From NCBI GenBank assembly GCA_947495915.1, contig CANMAW010000002.1, positions 124,001-188,000 of the forward strand: a stretch of DNA of 64,000 nucleotides. The letters are read 5' to 3'. Origin of the DNA: Maribacter algarum (ex Lu et al. 2025) (nom. illeg.). GTDB taxonomy: Bacteria; Bacteroidota; Bacteroidia; Flavobacteriales; Flavobacteriaceae. Shown one piece after another: positions 10,101 through 18,550 of this stretch. The notes beneath the pieces are model-generated. The model ran no database searches and was not told the DNA's origin. It was given only the letters and a program-made list of their open reading frames with translations. The number at the start of each line of letters is the position of its first letter. Position 1 is the stretch's first letter. Both the position numbers and the translations under genes were made by a program.

Positions 10101-10905
10101 AAACAATAGCGCAACGGTCACCTTGCCTATTATGGTTCCTGAAGGAGTCAATTTAGTTTTAGAGAAGCGGGTAAGTTTAGGTTTAGATAAGGAAAAGCTT
10201 GATGTGGTAACAGGATTAATTAATACCATAGATACTGAGGTTGAGGTCTTTTATTTTATTAAAGTAATTAATAAATCACAACAAGACCCAGTTTCAAATA
10301 TTCGTGTTATCGATGTATTTACGAATGAAGAAGACGTAGATTTTGAGATTACGGAAACCACTGTGCCGGCGGGTACAACTTTCAATGCAGAAACAGGGGT
10401 TTGGTTAATTGATGAAGTAAGCCTACCAAGAGAGGCAGAAATTGAACTCTCGTATCGCGTTGTTTTTAAAGGTACAGGAACAGTTTTTAATACCGCTTCT
10501 ATTGATCGTTCAACACCGAGAGAAAGCCTTGACAAAGATCAAGACCCCGATAGTAGTGATACGGCAACAGTTGTTATTACTACTAGAAATGAAATTGAAG
10601 TGGGTATTTTGTATAATCAATTCTCACCTAATAATGATGGGTTAAATGATAATTTGAAAATAAATACGATAAGAACAAATGAAGATGGTACTCAGGTGCA
10701 ATTAGATGTTCTATATAGCATTCAAATTTTTAATCGATATGGAAGTTTAGTATTTGAAACTGAACAACAAACTACAGATGAAATTTGGGACGGATCTTGG
10801 AAAGGGAAAGATTCACCTGATGGCACCTATTTTTATACACTTAACGTGCAGATTGAAGGAGAAGGGGCATCAATTCAAAAAGGCTGGATTCAGCTGATAA
10901 GATAG
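7150..10905 (+). CDS. Large T9SS-secreted surface protein with type B sorting domain
   Basis: A 1251-residue secreted protein. The second Met (7180; MNLTKFLKSF) gives a cleaner signal peptide than the first. After it come Calx-beta-like repeats (about 40-290, ending in VTIIDDD-type strands), repeated Cys-bearing Ig-like modules (about 290-740), a Ca-binding thrombospondin-3-like Asp-rich stretch (about 745-870, e.g. DTDEDGVNDGLEVGDD), a DUF11-like module (about 880-990), another beta module, and a C-terminal gliding-associated type B sorting domain (about 1160-1251; NQFSPNNDGLNDN, FNRYGSLVFE, DGTYFYTLN). It should be exported by T9SS as a surface adhesin. The PorP/SprF and OmpA genes follow in the same operon. 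Confidence 0.88.
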   Translation: MYLKKEHASFMNLTKFLKSFIFFGVMLAMNFVSSQNLISVASIDANAEEVSAGAQNLASFTISRNFTSLTPNVVNYTITGSAVQNVDYNLVANGTVNLTIAEPSVTFEITAIVDDELVEGLEDIVVTLVSESGPGSIDPANDEVIIEIADNDEGIINFSFDEVILNPYIPEAFEGGDEGQFRLESDKMNATGSTVLLFFEISGTAGPAGQGSSFDYDLSGAINVANNRITYANNSQFRVVNVEPFDDAIAEPDKTVTIKLTGTNNPLFTIGPLDTATVTIIDDDCSAGDTPPPLNNATAMARCDVNSVNLNTFITGGAASAPAGTALRWSLIANPTASGDLITATATTSNTYYGVYWDNVESCASPATQVDLVLSESPDAGDDANGAACNNPDDSFGATLIDLDDLLTAGVDPGTWSFISGPETIAPNANNRIQFRNRTAGTYRYSYTTNNAVAPCTNDSATFTITVTDCDPCVAGNSAPVLANDVETTQCDTFESSFNDYTNSTPPANTTLVWSTDSDPSNTNAHLTAAEANNPPTLAGTYYGFFYDAVNNCGSPVLQIDLVLNDTPTLTNTDGDVRCGAGTVVLTATASANATINWYSSASGGSVIGTGNSFTTPFISETTSYYVLATLNSCATERVEVEAEVVPQPSAGTAQNGGNASSCSDASNGPTSLILSDLLTGEDEGDWVYNNGPTANFTIAANNEVDFEGMPDGNYVFTFTTTGAQAPCENESSVITISVNDCDVDTDLDGIFDGPESILGTNPNSQDTDEDGVNDGLEVGDDLENPLDADQDGIIDALESILADADNDGVVDQLDPANDNPCVPNTLNGVCDSDGDDIADSDEDANGDGVVDEGESDPNDPCDPNSEHPNCNPDPIDIEVLKTVDNINGLIGETVVFTVTVNNTDAERDARDILIGDLLESGFEYQMHEPLAAEYDDVNGEWFIPFIEAGGSESIDISVMILEDGVYDNTAELLDSFPMDVTPENNSATVTLPIMVPEGVNLVLEKRVSLGLDKEKLDVVTGLINTIDTEVEVFYFIKVINKSQQDPVSNIRVIDVFTNEEDVDFEITETTVPAGTTFNAETGVWLIDEVSLPREAEIELSYRVVFKGTGTVFNTASIDRSTPRESLDKDQDPDSSDTATVVITTRNEIEVGILYNQFSPNNDGLNDNLKINTIRTNEDGTQVQLDVLYSIQIFNRYGSLVFETEQQTTDEIWDGSWKGKDSPDGTYFYTLNVQIEGEGASIQKGWIQLIR

Positions 10906-10912
10906 AACACGA

Positions 10913-11902
10913 ATGATTTTTGAAAAAAGTAAGTTACTTTATAAATACGTTTTATTCCTTGGTTTGACCTTTGGCTTTTTGGCAACAAGCTATGGGCAAA
11001 ACGAGCCATTATATACGCAATACATGTATAATATTGGTAGTTTTAACCCAGGGTATGTAGGTTCAACTTCAACTCCTGAAATAATAGGATTGTATAGAGC
11101 TCAATGGATAAGTTTACCAGGTGCGCCACGAAATATTAGGCTGGGTGCGAACATTCCTTTTTCCAATGAAAAAATGGGGGTTGGTTTCAATATTATTAAC
11201 GACCAAATTGGGCCTACATCGCAAACCTATATTAATGCCGCCTATTCGTACCAATTCAATGTTTCTGAAAATACTAAATTGTCATTTGGTATGGATGTGG
11301 GAGGTTCCTTTTTAAATGTTGATTTTAATAAAGGTACCTTTGAAAACCCAGGAGAACGTTTTGATGGTCAGAATATTAAGAATTTCTATTTAAACATCGG
11401 AGCCGGACTTTTTCTTTATGGAGAAGATACTTGGTATTTAGGGGCTTCAATACCGAATTTTCTAACCGATGGTATTTATGATGATGATGTGGCAGCAGTA
11501 ATTGAAGGAAAAACACAGTTTAATTTTATAGGTGGCTACGTATTTGATTTAAGCGAAAGCTTACGTTTTAAACCTGCTTTTTTAGTTAATTATATTGCTG
11601 GTGCTCCATTAAATGCAAATGTATCGGCAAACTTTCTAATCAATGATAAATTTACTGCTGGAGCTTCCTATAGGTTTAACAATGCCATTAGTGCTCTTGC
11701 AGGGTTTCAAGTTTCTGGTAGTACTTATATCGGTTATTCATATGATTATAATACGAATGGATTAGGGCAGTTTAATAGCGGATCACATGAGTTAATTTTG
11801 AAATTCTACATGGGTAGAGAAGGAAGCTCTCGAGAGAGAGGATCGAACAACAAAAAACTAAAAGGAAAACCTAAACAAATTGATTCGCCTCGATTTTTTT
11901 AA
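10913..11902 (+). CDS. PorP/SprF family T9SS outer-membrane protein
   Basis: A 329-residue outer-membrane barrel with a signal peptide ending near ATSYGQ. The mature start NEPLYTQYMYNIGSFNPGYV and the following AG-like turn and YRAQWISLPGAPR block are the family signature. A basic tail follows the last strand (RERGSNNKKLKGKPK). It starts 7 nt after the type B adhesin gene. In F. johnsoniae SprF is needed for surface delivery of SprB; by analogy this copy should serve the adhesin encoded upstream. It is a separate paralogue of the partial gene at the window start. Confidence 0.92.
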   Translation: MIFEKSKLLYKYVLFLGLTFGFLATSYGQNEPLYTQYMYNIGSFNPGYVGSTSTPEIIGLYRAQWISLPGAPRNIRLGANIPFSNEKMGVGFNIINDQIGPTSQTYINAAYSYQFNVSENTKLSFGMDVGGSFLNVDFNKGTFENPGERFDGQNIKNFYLNIGAGLFLYGEDTWYLGASIPNFLTDGIYDDDVAAVIEGKTQFNFIGGYVFDLSESLRFKPAFLVNYIAGAPLNANVSANFLINDKFTAGASYRFNNAISALAGFQVSGSTYIGYSYDYNTNGLGQFNSGSHELILKFYMGREGSSRERGSNNKKLKGKPKQIDSPRFF

Positions 11903-11914
11903 GCTAGAACAGTT

Positions 11915-13849
11915 ATGCGAACAAAAAACCTCTTATTTATTCTTCTACTATTTGCCACTTTGGGGGTAAAAGCGCAAGAAATAAATTCAAAGGCTGATAA
12001 GTACTTTTATAGCTATGCCTACAAAGAAGCTATAGCGGAATACAAAAAGGACTTAGACAATCGAAAAGAGATTTCTAACCTTCAGTTTTTAAATTTGGCA
12101 GATGCCTATTTTAATACCGGCGACTATAAAAATGCATCTGAGATTTATGTAGATATTCATAGAAAAGATAGCGTGATGAGTAATCATCGTTTTAATAAAA
12201 TGCTTCAAAGTCTTGCAAAGACCTCTGAAATGGAACGTGTTAGAGCATTTTTAAAAACAAAAAGTAATTCGTTATCTACAGAACTCATTGAAAATGCAAC
12301 ATTTAATTTCAATATTTTAGAATCAACCAGCGTTACCTCAGATTTTAATATATTCAATTTAAGTAGCAATAGTCCTCAATCAGATTTTTCACCTGCCTAT
12401 TATAAAGATAAATTGTTATTTAGTAGCGGAAGACCTGAGAAATCAAAAGAGGTTTACGGGCCTTCAGGGGAATCATATTTAGATATTTACGTAGCCCGTA
12501 TTGGTAGAGATGGTAATGTGGTGAATCCGAACGTGTTTGACAAGATGCCCGCTTCAAAATATCATAAAGCGACACCTTTTTATTCAAATAAATCTAAGAA
12601 GATTTACTATATACTATCAAATAGTGAAGACGGTCAATTATCATTTAATGATAAAGGTAAAAATGCTTTAGCAATAGGTATGGTTTATGAGAGTGGTTTT
12701 TTTGCCTTTTTGTTAAAAGACTTAAGTACTTCATTTTACTATCCATTTTTTGATGAAGTGAATGATCGACTTTATTTTGCTGCTAATTTTGAAAATGGTT
12801 ATGGTGGTACTGATTTATATTATGTGTCAACTAACAATGGTCAAATTATGTCGCAACCCATTAATTTAGGCCCACGAATTAATTCACCTGGTAATGAAAT
12901 AGCTCCCTATATATTAGATAATAGTCTTTATTTCTCTTCAGATATTTTTTATGGATTAGGAGGGATGGATGTGTATAAATCAAATATTCGTCAAGATAAA
13001 AGCTTTAGTATTCCTATTAATTTAGGTTCTGGAATCAATACAGAAAAAGACGAGTTTGGCTTTATTATTCGAGGAGATGAGCAATTAGGGTACTCCGGAT
13101 ACTTTGCGTCAAATCGTGCAGGAGGAAAGGGTGGAGATGATATTTATGGTTTTGGCACAAGAAGTGCTTTAGGGCCTGAAACGGTTTCAATTCGTGGAGA
13201 AGTTGTTGAACCTAAATACCAACAAGGTATAGCTGGTGCAACTGTTAAATTAATGGCCTCAGATGGCACTATAATCAGAGAATTGTCGACCAAAGCAGAT
13301 GGTAAATACCTCATTGAAATACCTTCAAGAGATCAGGTGGTTTTGCAAATAACAAAAAATAGATATTCATCTTTTTACCAATCATTTAGTGGTGAATCAT
13401 TAAAAGCATTGCAAGAAACACCTTTAGTTTTTGAAATGGTTTCTATTGAAGAGGTGGTTACTAATCGTGAAGAAATGACTGTTCTTGATGTTCCAGATTT
13501 TTTCTTTTCTAGAGGAAGTAGTACTGTTACTGCTGATGTAGCTCTTGTACTAGATCAAGTGGTTAGTGCTTTACAAAAGTTTCCTCAAATACAGTTGCAA
13601 ATCGAAACACATACTGATAGTAGAGGTGGTAGTAGCACTAATAGGGCTTTATCGCAGAGACGTGCTGATGCTATCAAAAAATATTTGGTTTCAAAAGGCG
13701 TAGCTTCTTTAAATATTATTTCTGCAAAGGGATTTGGTGAAGATCGAATTATGAATAATTGTACCAATGGGGTGTATTGTTTAGATTTCCTGCATAAACA
13801 AAATCTTAGAACCCTCTTTATAGTCCAAAATTATAGTGACTTAAAATAA
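11915..13849 (+). CDS. OmpA-family protein with TPR, PD40 and carboxypeptidase-like domains
   Basis: A 644-residue envelope protein resembling PorE/SprE-linked OmpA proteins of T9SS loci. Parts in order: signal peptide (1-20, ending VKAQ), TPR-like helices (about 25-130), WD40/PD40 beta-propeller strands (about 150-415, e.g. DFSPAYYKDKLLFSSGRPE), a carboxypeptidase-regulatory-like domain (about 425-505), and a C-terminal OmpA peptidoglycan-binding domain (about 525-644; THTDSRGGSSTNRALSQRRA). The usual closing NRR motif is NLR here. It starts 12 nt after the PorP/SprF gene and probably anchors the barrel complex to peptidoglycan. It ends 8 nt before the convergent transporter gene, and I see no terminator in the gap. 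Confidence 0.88.
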   Translation: MRTKNLLFILLLFATLGVKAQEINSKADKYFYSYAYKEAIAEYKKDLDNRKEISNLQFLNLADAYFNTGDYKNASEIYVDIHRKDSVMSNHRFNKMLQSLAKTSEMERVRAFLKTKSNSLSTELIENATFNFNILESTSVTSDFNIFNLSSNSPQSDFSPAYYKDKLLFSSGRPEKSKEVYGPSGESYLDIYVARIGRDGNVVNPNVFDKMPASKYHKATPFYSNKSKKIYYILSNSEDGQLSFNDKGKNALAIGMVYESGFFAFLLKDLSTSFYYPFFDEVNDRLYFAANFENGYGGTDLYYVSTNNGQIMSQPINLGPRINSPGNEIAPYILDNSLYFSSDIFYGLGGMDVYKSNIRQDKSFSIPINLGSGINTEKDEFGFIIRGDEQLGYSGYFASNRAGGKGGDDIYGFGTRSALGPETVSIRGEVVEPKYQQGIAGATVKLMASDGTIIRELSTKADGKYLIEIPSRDQVVLQITKNRYSSFYQSFSGESLKALQETPLVFEMVSIEEVVTNREEMTVLDVPDFFFSRGSSTVTADVALVLDQVVSALQKFPQIQLQIETHTDSRGGSSTNRALSQRRADAIKKYLVSKGVASLNIISAKGFGEDRIMNNCTNGVYCLDFLHKQNLRTLFIVQNYSDLK

Positions 13850-13857
13850 GCGTTCTA

Positions 13858-15117
13858 TTAGCCTGCGAAAAGTACAATATAGAAATAGTAAATAGAGAAT
13901 ACACTTAAAAAGATGATTCCTGCGTAGGTGAGGTACTGCAGCCATTTGCTGGGCTTGTTTTCTTCTGTAATGTCATTACTCATCACGTTTTTAAGATTCA
14001 TGTAACCAACGATTGGGGCAACTACAAACGATACAAAAGTGGCTAGAGCGACTAACTGGCCCATATTTGCAGCAAACATTGCTATAACTATAAAGTTAAT
14101 CGAAGCAAGTAAAAGCACACCGATCGCAAAATAACTTTTTTTGCCTTGAAGTTGTACTTTTGGTGCTAGTAGATCAATAATATCGATACTAACTCTTGCA
14201 ACGGCATCATGAGCGGTCATACATGTACTGAACATCGTAGCAAATGCTGAAACAGCAATAAATATATAGGCCCAAGACCCAATATGCGTGGTGAATAGCG
14301 AGACAACTTGATCTGCAAAGATTACCCCATTACCGCTTAATTCAGTGCCCGTGCCATATAATGTCATTGAACCTATGACTAAGAAGAATATAGCTAAAAT
14401 TGCGGTCATAAAATAACCGATATTGAACTCTTGAAGCGATTCTTTTAGTGTTGGTTTAGATTTTTGAGTTTTCCATTTTTCAATACTCCAAAGACTAATC
14501 CAACTAGAAGCCTCAACGGTAGTGGGCATCCATCCCATCAGACTTATTAAAAAAAGAATACCAGCATCATTAAATAATACTGGAGGGTTAAATCCTTCAA
14601 CAGTAGCGACTTGGCCTTTGTAAATAACTAACACTGTGGTGATTAATAAAGCAATGAACAAAATGGTAACTACAAATTTAAGTGAAGTCTCAAGAAAACG
14701 GTATCGCCCAATGATCAAGAGACTACTTATAAGTCCGAAAAGGCCTAGAGCGACCAAGGTTATTGAAACTTCAGAAACTTTAAAAAGATTTATAAATAAA
14801 CCCGCAGTAACCGTGTACAAAGCAGCTAGAATAGTAAAGGTGGTTATGAGTGTCAAAATAGCATAAAACCAAAGCCATCCTTTTCCTCGGTTTAAATAAC
14901 CCTCAATTAACGTTTTATTAGTTAGGTTGGTATACCGCACTCCAAATTCAAAAAAGGGATATTTAAAAATATTAGCAAGAATTATTGGAATAGCCATTAA
15001 CCAACCGTATTGTGCACCTGCTTTTGTAGATAATACAAGATGCGAGGTGCCGATAGCCATACTGGCAAATAGTAAACCCGGCCCAAGGTTTCTTAGAAGT
15101 TTTTTAAGTCTGGTCAT
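13858..15117 (-). CDS. Nramp-related membrane transporter with non-canonical metal site
   Basis: A 419-residue inner-membrane protein with about 11 hydrophobic helices and the overall Nramp/APC layout (opening GPGLLFAS, later TKAGAQYGW). In true Nramp Mn/Fe transporters helix 1 carries DPGN; here the same place reads GTSH (about residues 22-25). The helix 6 MPH motif reads MPT (in LMGWMPTTVE). The Asp and Asn metal ligands are therefore missing. It may move a different ion or solute. The gene has no evident operon partner: it is convergent with the OmpA gene, and the SanA-like gene upstream lies 49 nt away in the same direction. Confidence 0.75.
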   Translation of the reverse strand: MTRLKKLLRNLGPGLLFASMAIGTSHLVLSTKAGAQYGWLMAIPIILANIFKYPFFEFGVRYTNLTNKTLIEGYLNRGKGWLWFYAILTLITTFTILAALYTVTAGLFINLFKVSEVSITLVALGLFGLISSLLIIGRYRFLETSLKFVVTILFIALLITTVLVIYKGQVATVEGFNPPVLFNDAGILFLISLMGWMPTTVEASSWISLWSIEKWKTQKSKPTLKESLQEFNIGYFMTAILAIFFLVIGSMTLYGTGTELSGNGVIFADQVVSLFTTHIGSWAYIFIAVSAFATMFSTCMTAHDAVARVSIDIIDLLAPKVQLQGKKSYFAIGVLLLASINFIVIAMFAANMGQLVALATFVSFVVAPIVGYMNLKNVMSNDITEENKPSKWLQYLTYAGIIFLSVFSIYYFYIVLFAG

Positions 15118-15166
15118 CGGTGAATTATTGTATCACCTAAAATAGAGTATTTTCTTGAAACTAATT

Positions 15167-15805
15167 TTATTCAATTTCAATATGTTCTCCGTAGAATTTA
15201 GGTTTTGTATTGAATGTTAAATCAATAAAGACTTTCACCCTGGCCAAATATTCTCGAATATGAACCTTTAGACCTGAATTTCCTGAGATATCTTTCGCAT
15301 TAAAACCTATTGCTTTTAATCCCTTTTTTTCGGCAAGATAAATAGCACGTTGATTATGAAACTCTTGTGAAATTATGGTGACGCTTTGCAAGCCAAAAAC
15401 CTCTTTGGCCCGAACTATAGAGTCTAAGGTTCTAAAACCTGCAAAATCTAAAAAGATTTTATCTGCAGGGATTCCTGCGTTTATCAAATCTGATTTAATT
15501 GTAGCAGGTTCATTATAGTATCGTGTGCCGTTATCACCGCTTACTAAAATAAATTTGATTTTTTTAGCTTTAAAAAGTGCAACGGTAGCTTCAATTCTAT
15601 AAGTATAAAATAGATTTGGACTACCTCCAGCTATTTTTTTTGCAGTTCCTAAAACAATTCCAACCTCATTTTGAGGAATGTCTGTGACATTATGAAAAGT
15701 TTTACCTTCAGAAAATGTATTGATGATGTAATTGCAAAGAAAAATTGACACTATAAGTGTGCCACTTAGACTACCAATTATTTGTATACATCGCTTTTTT
15801 GTCAT
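15167..15805 (-). CDS. SanA/YdcF-family (DUF218) membrane-anchored protein
   Basis: A 212-residue protein with one N-terminal membrane helix (about 8-30) and a DUF218 domain (about 45-200). Family features are GIVLGTAKK, LVSGDNGTRYYNEP, the FRTLDSIVRAKEVFG block and the closing KPKFYGE. E. coli SanA is linked to vancomycin exclusion and envelope integrity; the reaction is not established. It is upstream of and co-oriented with the Nramp-related gene, so the two may share a transcript, and divergent from the EPS locus across a 315-nt gap. Confidence 0.82.
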   Translation of the reverse strand: MTKKRCIQIIGSLSGTLIVSIFLCNYIINTFSEGKTFHNVTDIPQNEVGIVLGTAKKIAGGSPNLFYTYRIEATVALFKAKKIKFILVSGDNGTRYYNEPATIKSDLINAGIPADKIFLDFAGFRTLDSIVRAKEVFGLQSVTIISQEFHNQRAIYLAEKKGLKAIGFNAKDISGNSGLKVHIREYLARVKVFIDLTFNTKPKFYGEHIEIE

Positions 15806-16120
15806 AGCTCAACAATCATTACAAATGTACTTAAATACTACTATTTCAGCGATTTGTAAAGTTGTAAAGTTGTTATATATAATACTATGCAATTGATATG
15901 TATAACGGCGATTTAACACCATCGAATTATTCATTTCAAATTGTTTTGTAGTATACAGGATATTTCCGTCATTCGTCTAATAATTTATATCCTTTGTGAA
16001 CATAAAATTACTTTCGACCTTAATATAGAGAACTAACCACTGTGAAAATGAAGCTTTTGACCGTATCAATATAATTGACACGTTCTAAAAGATGTAGTTT
16101 GCACGTCCCATAATAACCAA
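15806..16120. other. Divergent intergenic region upstream of the EPS locus
   Basis: These 315 nt hold no convincing gene. They should carry the promoter of the long forward EPS operon. A TTGACA (16076-16081) followed about 17 nt later by TAGTTTG is a partial match to the Bacteroidetes promoter and ends close to the first EPS gene. No JUMPstart/ops element was found. Confidence 0.4.
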
Positions 16121-17512
16121 ATGAATTCAAAGAATAGATTCATCTTAATTAACTTACTCGCTTTTGAGTTTGTTTTGCTTAATATAGTTTTGGTTGCGTA
16201 CTTATTTTTTGCACACCCTGAGTTCTCGTTTAGCAATCCTCTTTTTCTTGCCAATTTTATTAAGTTATTTGTGATCTATAATTTAAGTTGGTTGTTTGTT
16301 ATTCTATACATCAGAGATAATGAATTCTATTTTAATCCAGATTATAGGTACTTGAAAAGTTTACTTACCTCTCTTTTCTTTTTTGTTGGAATAGTTACTA
16401 CCATGATTGTGGTCTTAAAGATTACCTATTTTCGACGAACTACATATATAATTCCAATTTTTATTTTTTCTTATTTAGCATTGGTTGGCACGAAATTTTT
16501 AATGAAGTTTTTAAAGAAAAAAGCCTCTCATTTATTTTCTAATACTCTGCTTATTGGAGCGAAGTATGGCGATGAAAACCTAATAGGATTTACCAATGCA
16601 ATGACCCAATATGGTTATAATATTATGGGATATTTAGAAGGTAAAAATGTTAAGTCTGAAAACAAACTAGATTTAAACATTTTTAGTGATTTGAAAAGTT
16701 TACCCAACGTTTTGAATAACAATTCTATCGATGAAATTTTCATAGACATGTCAAGTTTAAAACGTGAAAAAATTATGGAGGCAGTAAAAATAGCTGATGA
16801 ATTTGGGGTAAGGGTTAAACTAATTCCTGAGAATCCGTTATTAATGTCTAAAAATTACAAGGCGGTAACTATGGGTGACTTAGCAGTATTTAAATTAAGA
16901 CAATCACCCTTAGATAATTTCAATTTAACCATATTAAAGAGATTGTTTGACTTTCTGTTTTCACTAGTGGTTCTGATTCTTTTTTCACCTATTTTTTTAG
17001 TTATTGGGATATTAATTTATATCGATAATAGAGGACCAATTTTTTACACCCCTTATCGTAAAGGTGAAGCTAATAGAACATTTAAGTGCTATAAGTTTAG
17101 AACTATGTCGGTCTGTGAAGATGTTATGAACGGTACGAAATCAACTGAAGTAAATGATCCTAGAATTACAAGAGTAGGCAAGTGGTTAAGAAAAGCAGAT
17201 TTAGATGAGTTACCCCAATTTTTTAATGTCTTAAAAGGTGAGATGAGTGTTATTGGGCCTAGACCTCATAGAATTCACTTACAGAACGACATGAGAAATA
17301 GTGTTAAGAACTACATGGTTCGTAGTTACGTAAAACCTGGTATTACGGGATGGGCTCAGGTAAACGGCTGGAGAGGACCTACCAAAACCGTAGAGCAAAA
17401 GAACGAAAGAGTGAATCATGATTTGTGGTATATTGAAAATTGGAGTCTCTGGCTTGATATAAAAATAATTTATATGACCATTTTTGGAGGTCATCATAAG
17501 AAAGCGTTTTAA
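16121..17512 (+). CDS. Undecaprenyl-phosphate sugar-1-phosphate transferase (EPS initiation)
   Basis: A 463-residue polyprenyl glycosylphosphotransferase of the WcaJ/WbaP type, which puts the first sugar-1-phosphate on undecaprenyl phosphate. The N-terminal third has four to five membrane helices, followed by a Rossmann-like middle domain (about 145-240). The C-terminal Bac_transf domain begins with another helix (LKRLFDFLFSLVVLILF) and has the catalytic blocks GPIFYTPYRKGE, KCYKFRTM, DELPQFFNVLKGEMS and VIGPRPH. The family length is normal. It is the first gene of the forward EPS locus. Which sugar is used cannot be told. Confidence 0.92.
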   Translation: MNSKNRFILINLLAFEFVLLNIVLVAYLFFAHPEFSFSNPLFLANFIKLFVIYNLSWLFVILYIRDNEFYFNPDYRYLKSLLTSLFFFVGIVTTMIVVLKITYFRRTTYIIPIFIFSYLALVGTKFLMKFLKKKASHLFSNTLLIGAKYGDENLIGFTNAMTQYGYNIMGYLEGKNVKSENKLDLNIFSDLKSLPNVLNNNSIDEIFIDMSSLKREKIMEAVKIADEFGVRVKLIPENPLLMSKNYKAVTMGDLAVFKLRQSPLDNFNLTILKRLFDFLFSLVVLILFSPIFLVIGILIYIDNRGPIFYTPYRKGEANRTFKCYKFRTMSVCEDVMNGTKSTEVNDPRITRVGKWLRKADLDELPQFFNVLKGEMSVIGPRPHRIHLQNDMRNSVKNYMVRSYVKPGITGWAQVNGWRGPTKTVEQKNERVNHDLWYIENWSLWLDIKIIYMTIFGGHHKKAF

Positions 17513-17540
17513 ATAATGTCAATTTGATAATTCATTTTTA

Positions 17541-17575
17541 TTGATAGCTATTATAAGCTGCGAAGACTATTTTTG
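17541..17575 (+). promoter_or_regulatory. Possible promoter for the EPS export genes
   Basis: TATTTTTG (17568-17575) is an exact TAnnTTTG -7 box, 45 nt upstream of the export lipoprotein start. A TTG at 17541-17543 lies 24 nt away, a little farther than usual, so this is tentative. Confidence 0.3.
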
Positions 17576-17619
17576 CAGTTTTGTAATTATTTGTAAATAA
17601 GATATTTAGTATAAAAATA

Positions 17620-18465
17620 ATGACCAGTACCAAGTTTAAAAATTTTAAAATGAGAAGTTCTACCTTATCTAATTTTGTATGTTTTTGTGTTAAAAATCGC
17701 AATTCAATTTTGAGTAAATTGCTACTTTTGTTAGTCGCTGTTTCTTTGACCTCATGTTATTCTTCAAAACAGTTAGATTATCTTCAGAGTAAACAAAATT
17801 CATTTATTACTCCTTTAAATAAAAAGGATCAATATACAATACAGCCTAGTGATGTTTTAAGTATAAGGGTACAAAGTAGAGACCCTGAGCAAACTAGTTT
17901 TTTTAATATTAGTTCATTGAATAATAATCTTAACCAGGCAAATGCAGCTTCTTTTTATTTAAATGGATATACAGTAGATCCTGAAGGAATGATCAATTTG
18001 GCGATTATTGGTGAATTGAAAGTGAATGATCTAACGGTAGAAGAGATAAGAGACTTGGTGCAAACTGAAATAGATAAATATTTATTAAATGCAATCGTAA
18101 CGGTTCAGTTAACTAGTTTTAAAGTGTCTGTGTTAGGAGATGTTAAAAACCCAGGAACGAACTACATATATAATTCGCAAGCGACAATTTTTGAAGGTCT
18201 GGCAGCAGCGGGAGATTTGAATGTTACTGCCAAAAGAAAAAATGTAAAATTAATACGACAAATAGGAGATGCCTCGGTGGTTGTTAATTTAGATTTAACC
18301 AAACCATCAATTATAAAATCTCCATATTACTTTTTGCACCCTAATGATGTAATCTATGTAGAGACTTCAAAACCTAATATTGGTCAAAGTAATTTAGGGG
18401 TGTTGACTTTGTTTTTGTCAGCTGTCACTACAACGGTACTAGTTTTAAACTTTATACAAGATTAA
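17620..18465 (+). CDS. Wza-like polysaccharide export lipoprotein
   Basis: A 281-residue outer-membrane polysaccharide export protein. The lipobox is SLTSC (Cys46 counted from this start; the Met at residue 11 is an equally good start). A Poly_export domain follows (about 65-160; YTIQPSDVLSIRVQSRDPEQ), then a SLBB domain (about 165-250; VSVLGDVKNPGTNYIYN) and a closing hydrophobic segment (about 258-278) that matches the C-terminal membrane-crossing helix of Wza. It should form the export channel together with the Wzc-like kinase encoded 85 nt downstream. Confidence 0.92.
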   Translation: MTSTKFKNFKMRSSTLSNFVCFCVKNRNSILSKLLLLLVAVSLTSCYSSKQLDYLQSKQNSFITPLNKKDQYTIQPSDVLSIRVQSRDPEQTSFFNISSLNNNLNQANAASFYLNGYTVDPEGMINLAIIGELKVNDLTVEEIRDLVQTEIDKYLLNAIVTVQLTSFKVSVLGDVKNPGTNYIYNSQATIFEGLAAAGDLNVTAKRKNVKLIRQIGDASVVVNLDLTKPSIIKSPYYFLHPNDVIYVETSKPNIGQSNLGVLTLFLSAVTTTVLVLNFIQD

Positions 18466-18550
18466 CCATAAATATAGTTAAATAGTTTACAGCTATTTGA
18501 TAACTCAGTAATAGCATTTTTTAAGAGAAGGCCACTTAGTTTTAATTCAT

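Noticed and set aside
7410-10645. Many open frames on both strands inside the large adhesin gene, the longest 214 codons (9585-10229, reverse)
   Set aside because: They are low-complexity shadows (Ser- or His-rich) of a repetitive Asp/Gly-rich coding sequence, with no family resemblance.
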